Assembly (NCBI GenBank): GCA_037954235.1
Contig: JBBMOA010000021.1
Span: 9,094,501 to 9,158,500 of the forward strand
Origin: Aulostomus chinensis
Lineage: Eukaryota; Chordata; Actinopteri; Syngnathiformes; Aulostomidae
Direction of reading: 5' to 3'
Length of the DNA: 64,000 bases
Shown piece by piece: positions 48,201 to 61,300 of this stretch. The notes below the pieces were generated by a model. It was given only the letters and a program-made list of their open reading frames with translations. It had not been told where the DNA came from and ran no database searches. The translations under genes and the position numbers were made by a program. Each line of letters starts with the position of its first letter. Positions within the stretch are counted from its first letter, which is position 1.

Positions 48201-51200
48201 AAGGGACACGGTACTGTTTAATGTAGAGTCGAGAGACACGTCTTTGTACTGGACTTTATTGTTTTGTTTTGTTTTTTTCGGTCTTATTTTTCGCATGTGG
48301 AAGGACGACCGGGAAAGGTATTGTGGCGCAAAGCACCTCAGTGCGCTTCCCCTCGACTGTGCGCTCCCATGACGTCAGACGAGTTGACAGATGCGGAGGT
48401 CAGAGAGTTCGTTCGTTTCCCATCGAACAGAAGTCAATCATTCATTGGCTTCCTCACTGGATATATTTATATTTTCATAACTTTTTTTTTTTTGGTAAGA
48501 ATGTTCAAAATTAATTTAACATATTATCTTGTATACTTACGGGCTCCAAAGAGAAAAAAAGGGCCTGAAAAACCTGTTATGGTACCACAGAGACTCGGTG
48601 CCCTCATTCATTGTGATTTTATTTTATTAAATGTGTGCTGACAGTAGCAGAAGAATAATTGTACAGAAGCAGCGCGTTATAATAACATATTTCAATGCGT
48701 TTCTTAAAAGAATATTAAAAGAGCACCTGGTGTATTTCATCCCAGTACTTTCCTCCTCAATATTTCTTCAGTAGTCCTACTCACAGACATGCTCCAAGGA
48801 AGATGAAAATGACACTCACTGCTCATTTCAAAAGATTAAATTCTCAATATTCATCATGAAATTTAATAAAAAATACTTTTTATAGCAATAAAATATCTGA
48901 AAAAGATCCCAAAATTTCCATTATTCAATGAAAAACAAAAGAAGCATTGGGAGCCATCAGATGTTTGATGGATCATACATTTTTCTTTCCGACGTCTCAA
49001 ACCGAATCTCAATTAAATTTAAAGCTCATCAAAACATATACATGGATTTTATGACAATCCACTCATCATTTCAGCTCTACTCGCCTGCGGATCCTGATAG
49101 TCTTTGGCCTCAGAGGTGGTTTTGGTGATTTGGAGGCCCAGGGCAAAGACTAAAAACTACTTGGGGTTGTCAACTTTAGCTAGCTAACGTACACCTGTCA
49201 AGACGTTAGATAATAGTTGCTGCTAGCATTAGCTAGCACAGGTACACCTGTTGTCAGCTCCCTGTTGCTGCCAGCATTAGCTAGCACACTTGTACCTGTT
49301 GTGTCACCAGCTACTTGTTGCTGCCAATGCTAGCTAGCAAACCCTAGACCTGTTATTACGTCAGTTACTTTTTGCTGCTCATGTTAGCTCGCACACCTAC
49401 TCATGTAGGTTCATCAGCTATTTGGAGACTGCTAACGTCAGCACCTTCACCTGTTGAAGTGTTGGTTACTTGTTGCTGCTAACATTAGCTAGCAATATTA
49501 CGCCTGTTGGGTCATTAGCTAATTGCTGCGGCTCACGCTAGCTAGTACACCTACTTGGGAAGGTTTGTCAGCTACTTAAAGACTATCACTGTACGTCAGC
49601 TCCTTCACCTGCTGAAATGTTACTTACTTGTTGCTGCTAACGTCAGCTAGCTAAGTTGCTCCTAAACTGAGGAGTCTCTGACCTTTCCTCTTTTTTATCA
49701 GTGAAAGTTGCACTCCTCAAATTGGACAGCATCCTTTTCTTTCTTTGTCAAATCCACTTCAGAACACTTCAAGCTTCTAACTATCACTCTGTGACGGCAA
49801 CTCCCACCGCTTCGCCATTAGATTTTGTGCAGTTGTAGCATGCAAAGTTCTAAAAGTTCAGTGGACGAGTTCATCAAACGTGAAATGTGAGTCATTACAA
49901 GTTAATGCTTATCTGTTATATATTTTCACTTGTTTGGAATTGTAGAAAAAGAAAACACTCTTTAATAAATTAATAAATCAATGAGGGAAGTGACATTTTC
50001 ACGACCCTTTGATGGACAAGCTCCCCAAGCAATCACCTTCTGATGACATGACTTTGTCTGGCCAGGCCATCAATTCAGCAGAGCAGAACTACACCCTCCT
50101 CCTTAAAGATTCCTCTGGACCAGGCAGCCATCGTTCACCCCTGAGCAGGTGATGTGGGGCAAAAAAAATATGTGATAACCTATGTGGGAGGGAAAAAAAA
50201 AAAAAAAAATCAATCTCAACATGAAGCGATTTCATTTATCACTTGATGTCCAATTGAGCTCAGGATGCAGTCAGACTCTCCAACGAATAATCTAACAAAA
50301 TAAATCATGAAAACATACAGAATGTAGGGATTTTAGCTTTCAGTGTATAAACTATAAATAGAATGAAGCCTGAGTTTTTGGCCTTTCCCAAACAGAAAGA
50401 ATTCAGTGGCTCACAACATGCAGTTTAATATTTCAGACACGAAAAAAATTGAAGGAGACTCGGTGAGAGAGAAAAAAAAAAAAAAAAGGAACCATCGATT
50501 TCTACCCCCAAAAAGTGACAGAAAGCCAATTATTTTCCTCATGAAACCTTGGGCACTTAGATGAACCTTCAATTCTCTGAAACAATCTAATACAACACCT
50601 TCGCCTTAATATGAAGGTAACCATATGAAGTAATATATTTACAAAATATACATCAGTAAGCACTTGACATCAAGCTTTAGTAGCCTGCTGTCACTTATGA
50701 TTATCTTCTTTTTTTTAATTTTTGGAGATGGAAAGAGGTAAAATATCCAGTATTTCATAAAAAGAAGGGAAAACAGAAAGAAAATCAACATTTTCCACAC
50801 AATTTCAGCAGAAATTTGCATTGACTCGTATATCTTGTGGTATAATACTGTCGTCTCTAATTTGGCAGGTTAATTTGCAGAAATACCTTCTTCAAATGAC
50901 CTCTGCTATCGGCAGCATATATGAGACTACACGAATGCAGCAAGTTCCTCACGGGAGTGTAACCAGCTGCCTGGTGTTGTTTAGACCTCCACTGTGGCGC
51001 TTTCTCCCAGAGGCTTTTGAAGGTGTCGGTCATCAAGCACAGGAAGTCTTCTGTGGGATCAGACGGGACGAGCTCTCCTTCGCTCCCGCAGCCATGAGCC
51101 TCAAGTATCTATGACCCGGTTCAGTAGCTTTCCTTCTTTGGATCACATTTAGGAACCAGGAAGTCACCAGAGGACTTGCTCTTCTGGCTTCGACCCGCTG

Positions 51201-52135
51201 TGGCTGATTGGAATATTATACCCCCCCCCCCCCCATCAGAAACTTGGCCTGAACAGAATTATTCACATCCTGCACTAGAAGATAAAACTGAAACTGACAG
51301 TTCGATAGAATCTCTATCTGATGGGCAGGTTTCTGGTCTCCAGCTTTCCCTCAAAAACCTCCCGACACGAGACACCAGTTCACACAGCAGCCCGGCTTTA
51401 AGAGTATGCAAATATTTGCAAAGAAAGAACCAAATTTTCAATTAGTTCTGAGCGCGATTAATATTTTAATAGAGTCGTCACTTTTTCTTTTTTTTATTGC
51501 AATGAACTGCCTTTCTCTGGGAGTGGGATTTTAGTAGTACATTAATCTAAATGTGTAATAGAAAAAAAAAAAAGAAAAGAATTTCTTTAATCAGGAGACT
51601 CCCTTCTCTCGTTGACCACTGTGGTTTTTATAGTGTTCTCCATAAATACGCAGTATAAAGACATTAACTGGCATGATTTAGAACTTGCTGCAGTATTAGA
51701 GGAACCACAGGAGAGTTTTTTTTATAAACCTGTTATTACTACCGAATACGTCATGAGGAAGAAAAAAAACAAAACAGTTCATAGAGTGGTATTTATTGAG
51801 TGTAAACATTCATAACTTTTAATAAAGCTGACATACTGTACTTCTGAGTACAGTTTTAACAATCATAGTACAAATTACAGCTTGAACAGAACAACAAAGG
51901 TTATTTTTCATTCAACAAGGACTTTTCCAGATAATCTAATCTTGGCTGGATTTGAGGTACGACCTCATTACTGACTCACCAACCCCTCGAACACATGAGA
52001 ATTACACACGTTTGTGTTTCTGCGTATAAAAACAAACACGAGTAAAACAAGAAACTCAAAAATATATGTAAAAAAAAAAAATATTCACAGCTAAACCCGC
52101 TAAATCTGCATTTGTGTAAGCTCGTTTATCATTGG
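48201..52135. other. Gene-free stretch between the zbtb47 and nktr ends
   Basis: No supportable exon. Apart from the minisatellite at 49171-49665 it holds A-rich runs and a C14 run at 51221-51234. The part below 52315 includes the 3' untranslated region of nktr. Confidence 0.45.
49171..49665. repeat. Degenerate minisatellite, about 9 units of 46-55 bp
   Basis: A TTGCTGCTAACATTAGCTAG-like core recurs near 49217, 49264, 49318, 49372, 49427, 49473, 49523, 49578 and 49631, followed each time by ACACCTGTTG-like and GTCAGCTACTTG-like parts. Units are well diverged. Units near 49427 and 49578 share an AGACT variant of the core, suggesting an older three-unit higher-order block. The GCTAGC palindrome is present in most units. 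Confidence 0.8.
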
Positions 52136-52141
52136 TTTATT
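52136..52141 (-). terminator. nktr: Candidate nktr polyadenylation signal
   Basis: TTTATT on the plus strand (AATAAA in the transcript), about 175 bp after the nktr stop codon. Another lies at 51792-51797. Confidence 0.4.
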
Positions 52142-52314
52142 TACATTCTACATACATGACAATCATTTCCCAGATGTAGGGAGGACATATATTAAAAGAA
52201 TATACACATTGGAATATAAATTTAGCTTTAGCTGCTGATCTGCAATAAAAAGTATCAAGTGTGTACAGTGTCCGGACTTGGCGGTCGTGTTCCTCTCAGC
52301 TCGGAGGGTTCGGC

Positions 52315-55300
52315 TCAACTGTACCGACTGCTGCGACTACGACTTCTGTGCCTGGATGAACTGCAACTGGAAGAGCGGTAAGATCTGCAATAGACGGGAG
52401 ATTATAATTTACCTTTTAAGCAGGAGGGAGATTAATAAGTAGATTTTTGTGTCAAGGCTCGGAGTCTAAGGACTCACTCATCAATGTGTAAGCTGGACGT
52501 TAAGCACGGACAACTTGGTTTGGCACGTCGTCTATTGATAAATCTCCATCTGGGGCGGACGTTTCATTTCTGAGACAAACAGTTTATCTCAGTTTCTCGT
52601 CGCCTACGCTGCTCTCTCTTTGTGCCGCCTGCTGCTCTTTTGCCAAAACAAAACAAGGGCTCAGCCCACTTTCTCCTATTTCTGCTCTCAGCATTATGCA
52701 ACTAAATGCTCACGGAGGACACGTGCAGATTCAAGTTAAAAGTTTTTAAAAGGCAGATGGAAGACGAGATGTAGCAAACAGCATTTAAATTTGAACTGCA
52801 CAATGAATTGAAAGTGAATAAAAATTGCAAAATGGCCCACTGGAAAGTGCAATATTTGTGTGTCAAAGAACCATTAAAATTAAATGCGTTGGTGCTGCAG
52901 AGATGTCCTGACAGCACATCACATTCTACAGACATTTGATTGCAATTAATAGCACATTATCAACTGAACATGATTTTTCAATGGAGAGAAGAAAAAATTA
53001 AGTGGTAAACACCTCCTAGCATTGAGAATCATATCACACTATCAGTCGGGAACAACCATAAGTAGGTATTTTTTTCAAATCTGAGCAGCCTTTGTTCAAA
53101 TGCAGCGCCACAGAGGCGCAGCGCCTGCAGCTTCAAGCATGAAACCTTCCGCCTTCCTCGCCACGGTCGGATTCTGCCGCCAAAACTGACAGTAAGTTTT
53201 TGAAGTTACGGGTTCTTGTTTACAGAAACTTCTTGAGCTACCAAAGAGAATCCTCATGAACACCACCGGAAATGTCCCTGCTCTCTCTCTGCAGTTCTAA
53301 ATCAGGGTTTCATCTTGACAAAGTAGAAACATTAATTCCGTATGACTGTTAACTGTATGTTGACTGTATGTTAATTATTGTTTGTTGTATTGATTCCACT
53401 GCTGTGTTGCATCGTCGTCGTTACATACTCAGTCGTTAGCCACATATCGAATCGGCCTCAGTGGAGGAAATTTAAGCAACGAGTGAATGCAAATTTGCAG
53501 CAGTAACAACAACAACAAAACTAAACATGAAGCTAATTCCATCAGTAAGGGTCACAGGGGGGCTGGAGCCTATCACAGCATCTACGGGCGAGAGGCGGGG
53601 TTCACCCTGGACAGGTCGCCAGTCCATCGCAGGGCCAACATACAGAGACGAACAACCATTCACACTCACATTCATACCTATGGTCAATTTAGAGTATCAA
53701 TCAGCCTCGTCCCCAATTGCATGTTTTTGGACTGTGGGAGGAAGCTGGAGTACCAGAGAGAACCCACGCAGGCACGGGGAGAACATGCAAACTCCACACA
53801 GAAAGATCCCACGCCCGAGCCGGGACTCGAACCCGGAACCTTCTTGCTGTAAGGCCACAGTGCTGACCACTGCACCACGTGCTGCCCACATGAAGCTAAT
53901 TGATAAATAAAACAAATCTGTGAAAAAAATCCAGTGAATTTGGTCTAGAATGTATTTATTACTTTCAGGCATGGTTGGACGATGCACGCGTGTCAGTCGT
54001 CAACGACATCCACAAGGCTGAGCTGCCATCTTGTTTCGCGCCTGCTCGGGCTCACCTGGGAGCTGCGGGTCTTACCGGGATCTGCGATCGTAGCTCCTGT
54101 AGCTGGCACTTCGTCTGCGCCCTCGTCTTCTGCTCACGCTGCGACTCCGACTGGAATAGCTGTCAGAGGAGTCTGACCTGCATTAACACAGAGATGGCCG
54201 ACGATGCTGATATTATTCTGGGAGCCTCCCGAGTGCTGTTTTATTCATTTGCTTGCTATGTGGATGATAAAAGGAGACGGCATCTCTAACTAATAACTTT
54301 CAGTGGCTCAGCTTCTTCTCACATGATGCTACTTTGTCATTCTTCAAAGTCATCTGAACACCCAAATATCACATTGCTTGTGTATAAACACTGACACGCT
54401 TCAAGTAAATGTATACAACACTGCCACTTAATAGAGTTCAGTCCTCATGCTTGATTTTAATCTGATTAGGATCAAATTAAACAATGTTTTAATTATTATG
54501 CTAAGGTATACATAATTACCTGTGCATTAGGGTGTTCAATGACCCTTAATATGAACAATTAACCAACAATATCATTTCAGAATAAATAAACTACAGACCT
54601 GGATCTCCTTCTGCGATTATAGGAGCGACTTCTGGAGTGACTCCTGCTGTACGTCCGACTGACAGAGGAGAGGAAACACACACACACACACACAAAAATG
54701 AAGCCCCACTGAGAACAGCGGCTGAGATAATGAATACTGGTGACGATTAATTACAAGTCCAGGAATGTAAACAATACATTATTAACATGACACTAAGATT
54801 CTAGACTGTTCCATCAGCTTGAAAAGACACTAAACCCCCAGGAGCTTTAAGTTTTCGGTCCATGTTATTTAAATATTTCCATTCTGTTGTGTATAAATAG
54901 TTTAAGGTCTCCGCAAAAGATTCCTAAATTATTTGTAATTGTAGAGTTCCAAATTGTAGATTTCCCTCAGTAACAAGAACATACACAGTCTCATAGAGGA
55001 ATGGAAGGTTTTCTTAATCTATGTGGTGGATAATTGTAAATATCGAATCAAAAATAGCAGCATGATTGAGAATAGAGAGAAGTTCCTGATAAAATACTCC
55101 CTAAAAACTGTTTAAATATAATATTGCAGGGGGGAAAACAAAAGATAGAATGTAAAACTGGGTGTTTTTTGAGTAATGTTTATGAAACGTGAAATTAAAC
55201 GTCCTAACATGTTAGCAGTTCTCATTGTTGTTGTGTTACATGTTGGTACTCCACACCTTGCTAGCGGTACAGAGTGCTGCGTTTCGGGGTATACCTGTGA

Positions 55301-58300
55301 CTTCTGTAGCTTCGGTATGTGCTGCTGCGCGACCGTCCCCTCCCACACCTCCGTCGACTCCTGCTACGACTCCTAAAAGAGTTAGAAAAGCTCTAGATAT
55401 TCTTCACCACCTTGAATAAATTCACAGGTTTATTGAAATAATCGTAATCTTTGATCAAGGACGATTTGGCCTGCACTCTAACCTGGACGAGTAGCTGGAG
55501 GATCTACTCCTGGACCTGCTGTAGGAGTGGGACCACCCTCTGGTACGGGACCGGTGACTAGAAACGGAGCGAGACTTCCTGGCTGTGGACCTCGACTTCT
55601 TTGGGGACTGCGTGCGTGACTTGGCTCTGGTTTTCTCCACAGAGGGGGACCGTTCCTCGCTGGAGCTCTCTTGGTTCCGCGGCCTCTGGTTAAGCCGCAC
55701 AGTCTTGCGAACTTCATCAAAGAGGGATCCCGGTCGGACCCTGCTTTTACTTTTTATCTCCATCCTCACTCCCTGTGCGTTTGGGGTCTGGTTCTGTGCA
55801 AGTTGGACATTTTTCACAGTAATGGGGGGTGCAGCCACATTCTGTGAGGACATTCCTTTCAAAGGCCTCCATTTGAAATTAATACCAGTGCCTGCAGGTT
55901 TACCAGTACCTACTTCCTCCTTCAGCTCCCCTGCTGTTGTGGTGGTTACAGTCGATTTTTCTTTGCCTTGAAGCTGAGGCAAGGCACCATCTTTACTCCC
56001 TGCGTCTGACAGCTGTGAGGTAGTTCTGGGGGTTAATTCGGGGGTGTTATTAAAAGAGTTGTGAGTGACTGAAGCTTCAACGAAAGTTTCAATGTTGTGC
56101 TCGGGAGTGCAAATGTCCATGTCGTCTACCATCTTCTGCTCAGTGGCACTAGGTGAGTTAGCATTTGTGGGACCGTTCTTGTTGGATAACTGATGAGCTT
56201 CAGCTTGTTTGGGGTTCCTACTGGTACATTCTTTAGCTCTCTGTTGACCTCGAATTTCTTCTCTGGTAGCGTACCTGTCTAAAGAGGCTACGTTTTGGTC
56301 ATCCCTACATGCTACAGACTTGTCTTTGCCGACTCTACTGGGACTGTGTTTCTCTCGTTTGGATTCATCTTCATCTTCCTCCTCGCCGAACTCTAACGGC
56401 GGCTGCCAGTGAAACGTCTCTTTCAGCTTCTGGTGTTTCTTCTTAGATCTTTTTGTCTTGCCTTTACTGTGATGGCCTGTTTTGCTTTCGCCTCTGCTCT
56501 TGTGTTTGTGTTTACGTTTGGCCTTCTTCTTACTCTTGTGCTTCTGCGGCTCTGCGGCCTTCTCAGAAATTTCCTCAAACACACCAGAAGCAGCAACCTT
56601 GTGTCTCACTGCGCTCACTTCCTCCACCCTCTTTCCGGAAGCTTCAAAGTCCGATTCTGAGCTAGCCTCCCCTTCCTCTTTCTCAGATATAGCTAGAGTC
56701 CTGGTGGTTACATTTTCAGGATCACTTTCAGAATTCCACCCAGTTAGACCAGACATTTCTCTGTCGAGTAACTCACTGGATACCTTTTTCTGCTTTTTTG
56801 TCAAGGCAGCACTGTTGCTTTGGCTCACTTTATCACTGTCGCTATCCCATTCAGACCTATTATTAAAGCTCTCCAACAGCACTGAACTGTAATTCTTTGT
56901 CTCCTGATCCTCTGAGTTGCCCATCTCTTTTAAATCCTCCAAAGAAGCACTTCTCTTTGAGACACTGATATCAGAACTGGGCTCGCTGCCTGCTCCGTTT
57001 TCTGATTCTGACTGAGCATCTTGACTACTGCAATGTAATATGTACTTCTCCAAATTTCTTATCCTCTTGACAGAACTGTAATACTCTTGCCATTCCTTTT
57101 CTAATGACCTCCTCTTGCTGCTGTTGTTTTTTGGGGAATTTTCAGAGTCTGATCTGCTGTAGGATGATGACCTGCTGTGGCAGCCGTGTGGAGACCTGGA
57201 CCTGGACTTGCTGTAACTTCTACTTCGTGAGCGACTGTATGATCGGCTGTAGGACTCGCTTCTTGAGGACCGGCTGCGTGAGCGCTGTGCGGGTTTATGT
57301 GCTTTGTCACTCTCAGACTCAATTGCCGGACACTTTTGGGTAACTGAGGTCTGCGTTTTCTCTGTTACACTGGGAGTGGCTTGTCCAGTGGACGAAATGT
57401 TACTGGACGACACTTTAGCTTTGATTTCCTGAATATGGATGTAGGAGGGTTTCCACGGCTTTTGACCAGGCTTCCAGCGAGATGGGGGAGGACTATCACT
57501 GAGTGGGATCACAGGGACACTTTCTGGGGCCTGGACGGCAGGAAGTCTGGGTGCCACTTTGCCATCTACAAGATTCTTGGGCACATGGATCACTGTGTCT
57601 GGTTTGGGTTTGCTGGATTTTCTCTTTCTTGGGGATCTGGATGAACTCTTCTTTTTTCTGGTTGCAGATAAGGACCGGGATCTGTACCTGGATCTTGATC
57701 TCGACCTTGACCTGGATCGGGAATAGGAGTGAGATGTGGATCTAGACCGGGAACGCCTTCTTGACCGAGACAAGCTCCTGGATCTTGAAGAAGATCTGGA
57801 CCTCGAATAAGACCTGGACCTCCTGTGAGATCTGGACCGACTGGATGTATAGGACCTGGAGTAAGACCGGGACTCTCTGAAAGACAGCGAGGACCGCTGT
57901 CTCCTCTGAGGAGACAAGTATCGCTGACCTGAGGAGGAACGAGACTGAGAACGAGATATCCTCAATTTAGACCTTCTTCCTGAAGATGGTGACCGTTCAC
58001 CCTCTGACATGGAAGGCTCTGTGGGTTTGTTCTTTGAGCTCTTCTTCTTGCTGTGTTTGCGTTTTTTGGCCTTCTTCTTGTGTTTCGCTTTCTTCTTCTC
58101 TTTCTTCTGTTGGCGGCGCAAGCTGGACTTCGCCGAACTGTGGTCCGATGAGCGCTCTGAGGACCTGGACCATGCAGAGTCACTTCTGTTGTCCCATCTG
58201 CTTGAGGAATGTTCATTCAATCTGTTAAGTCAAAAGATGCATGAAGGCAAAAAAGACAATCTTGGTATTCACATTGGGAGTTAAGTTTGGAATCATACTT

Positions 58301-61300
58301 GTCTCCTTTGCTCCATCTCTCTACACTTGGTGGGTGATACACTTTAGTTCGTTTCATCTCCTCCTTCCAGTGTGGTGGAGTTTCACTGCTTCCACGGTCT
58401 TCCACTGATGCAGAGCGGGATTTTGACCTGGTGGGAGTGCGGTATCTCTGCCGACAAATGGAAAAATTCTACATGAGCAATTAAATCCAATTAATATAAA
58501 TACTCCACAGTTTATTAGGCTGTGCTTTAACATGCATTAACTGATTAACAGCAGCAGACATACCAATAAAGGTGAGATCGTGATCAATTGCTGATTAATG
58601 CATTAATGTTTATGCTCTAGTTCTGGTCTAAAATATCTAAATATGCCGGCTCCTAAATGCCCTGCGATGTTCACCAACTCATTGCAAGCACTGCTGTTAG
58701 ACACAGTGTACAGTGACTTTTCAGGACTTTCTCTGAAAACAGTCTGATGCAGCATGACAGGACAAATAAATTACAAATAGTTATATAGTTTGACTCAGAG
58801 GACAATTCTTTAAAGCAGTGTTTTTGAATTGGTGAACCCTTTAATGAAGCAATGTCTTCTGTCTTAATGTTTTCAAATTACTTGTGTCCACTGGTTTATT
58901 CAGCCATAAACTGATTTTGCATTTGTTTTTAGACTCCTGTAGAATGTGAATTATCACGTAGTAAATCAGTAAAATATGAAATTCAGGTTTGTGAAAATGA
59001 GGTCATGTTTTGTGGGACAGGATGCACATTGAGTGCAGCATGTATGCTGACAGACACTAAGTGGAGCAGACTTGTATTGAGACTTTTTATGATTGATACA
59101 TCAAATTTGATTCTTTTTTAAACAAATCTTTGCTCTTGGGTCAGGTGGACATACCATTGTTCCTCTGCCTTTGATCTTCCGTCCAGACTTTGAAACTATT
59201 GGTTTCTGTTCAGCTGAGAGAGACAATTCTTCTTTCTCCACTCTGGGGAAAAAAAAAAAATCAAATCAAATAAAAACAAAAAAAATCAAATCAGATTTCA
59301 AAAGGATCCACAAGCTACTGAATTACCAAAGTGTGTAAACACCAAAAGTATTGAGTGCAACTTAGACTGACATCTCGGTTTTAGTCTCCTGAGAGGGCAT
59401 GTCTCGTCGCAGCAGGAAGCGGTTCTCTGGCACTGGTGGGATTTCCTCTGGCCGAACTACAGGCTTCTCTCTCTTCCCACCCGGTTCCTTGTCTTCGTCT
59501 GCTTCAGTCTCTCCTTCCAGCATCTCTCCTTCAACAGGACTGTAAAAGCGTAAATAATGATGCAACACAATATTTTGTTCATGCAAAACACACCTCTCAT
59601 AGCTCTGAGAGCTGCCGGAGACTCTCATCAGTGTTTGTGTTTATACTTGGATATGCGGCTCAAACTGGCTATGAACGGAGACATGGGTGAATAATTCAGC
59701 CAGCATGTAAAAGTGACCATGAAGAAGATGAAAATTACCTTTTTTTGGAGGGTAGACTATCAATGTTCCTGTCCCTCTTCGACTCTCTCCGTTTCCTTTT
59801 GGAGCGTTTACCCTTTGCATGTCTCTTGTGCTTGTGATATTTAGGCTTTTCATCAGATTCACTCTCAGATTCCTCTGAAGAGGAGGTCTGAGAGGATGAG
59901 TCAGGGGTACAGTTGGACGAGTCAGCAGAGTAGGAGTTTCTTTTCCTCTTGCCCTCAAGAACTGAGGAAACAAAACAATGTGGCGTGTTGGATTAGAAAT
60001 ACATACTAAACTATCCCATCCATCCATTCATCCATCCATTTTCTACCACTTATCCATTAAGGGTCATGGGGGCCTGGAGCCTATCCCAGTTGACAATGGG
60101 CAAGAGGCAGGGTTCACCCTGGACGGGTTGCCAGTCCGATGCAGGGCCATCAGGAGCAATTAGGGGTTCAGTATCTTGTTCAAGGATACTTTGACATGGT
60201 CACCAGGGGAAGTGAGGATCAAACCAGCGACCCTTTGGTTGCTAGACGGACACACTACCTCTGAGCCATGCCGCCCCTCTAAATACTAACTATTGGGGAC
60301 AAAATAGCCCAAATATTAAGCAAATGCTATGATAAAATACCACACATTTTAGGCAAAGTGGACTTTAAACATCTTTTCACAATCAGAAGCATCCAGTATT
60401 ATTTTGGAGGCTTGTTCCATGCACTAAATTACTGAAATCCTGGATTGCTCACCTGAACAATGAAGACTAAAAGACAAAAACAGTCATTTTAGGTTATTAC
60501 TCCGCTACCATCAAGGCTTGGTTTTCTTCCCTGAATGATCAGACTCACATTTATCCAAGTTGCCTGGAACGAGGCTAACACACAATTGTCCCTTCTTACC
60601 ACTTCCCAGCTGGCCTACGCTCACATTGCTCTGGGCCTGAAAACTTGCTTCCATCATGAATGAGATGAACATGAACATGAACATGAACACACACACACAC
60701 ACGATACAGGGTTGGGAATCCTGTTGGTCAGGATTTTATATTTCACTGAGTCGCAGGAGCAGGATTGAAAGAAAGGACGGGATGGGAATGAAACTTCTGT
60801 GTCAGGTGCCTATCTGCTGGGGTTCACTCGATTGTTGTATGTCCGGCTGAAATACACAAGTCGTTTGTCTATGTTACGTGCAGAGACCACCTCTTCCGAT
60901 TGTGACAGGACCAAAGAAGTGCACCCTTCCTTGGTGTGGCTAAGAGCACTCACACTTGCTGTGTATCGCCCAGTGTGAATACGCCCTATAAGCAGATGTA
61001 AATAGGGTTAGCAACACGAGGGGAGCAGATTCCCATTGAACTCCACAGAAAGCCTCTGTGTCAGAGGACCACTCTGTCTCATCGCTAGTGATGGAAATAT
61101 TTTACATTGAAATGTAAACCTCTAACAGAGAAAACAAAACATGACCCAGTTACAATCACACACAACACATTATTCCCCACTGGGAATGAAAACAAAAGAA
61201 CAATAATATTTGCTCAGAAAATTGCTAATATTAGAACGGTTTGAAAAGGGTCATACTGAGTGCTACTAAGCCTGCAGTTATATAATGTCTTTTTGTGACC

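Noticed and set aside
48370..48377. TGACGTCA as evidence of a promoter
   Set aside because: An identical site lies inside zbtb47 coding sequence near 35572, and about one is expected by chance in a window this size, so it counts only as weak support.
56409..58284. Plus-strand ORFs opposite the large nktr exon
   Set aside because: They arise from the low-complexity RS/KE-coding sequence read backwards.
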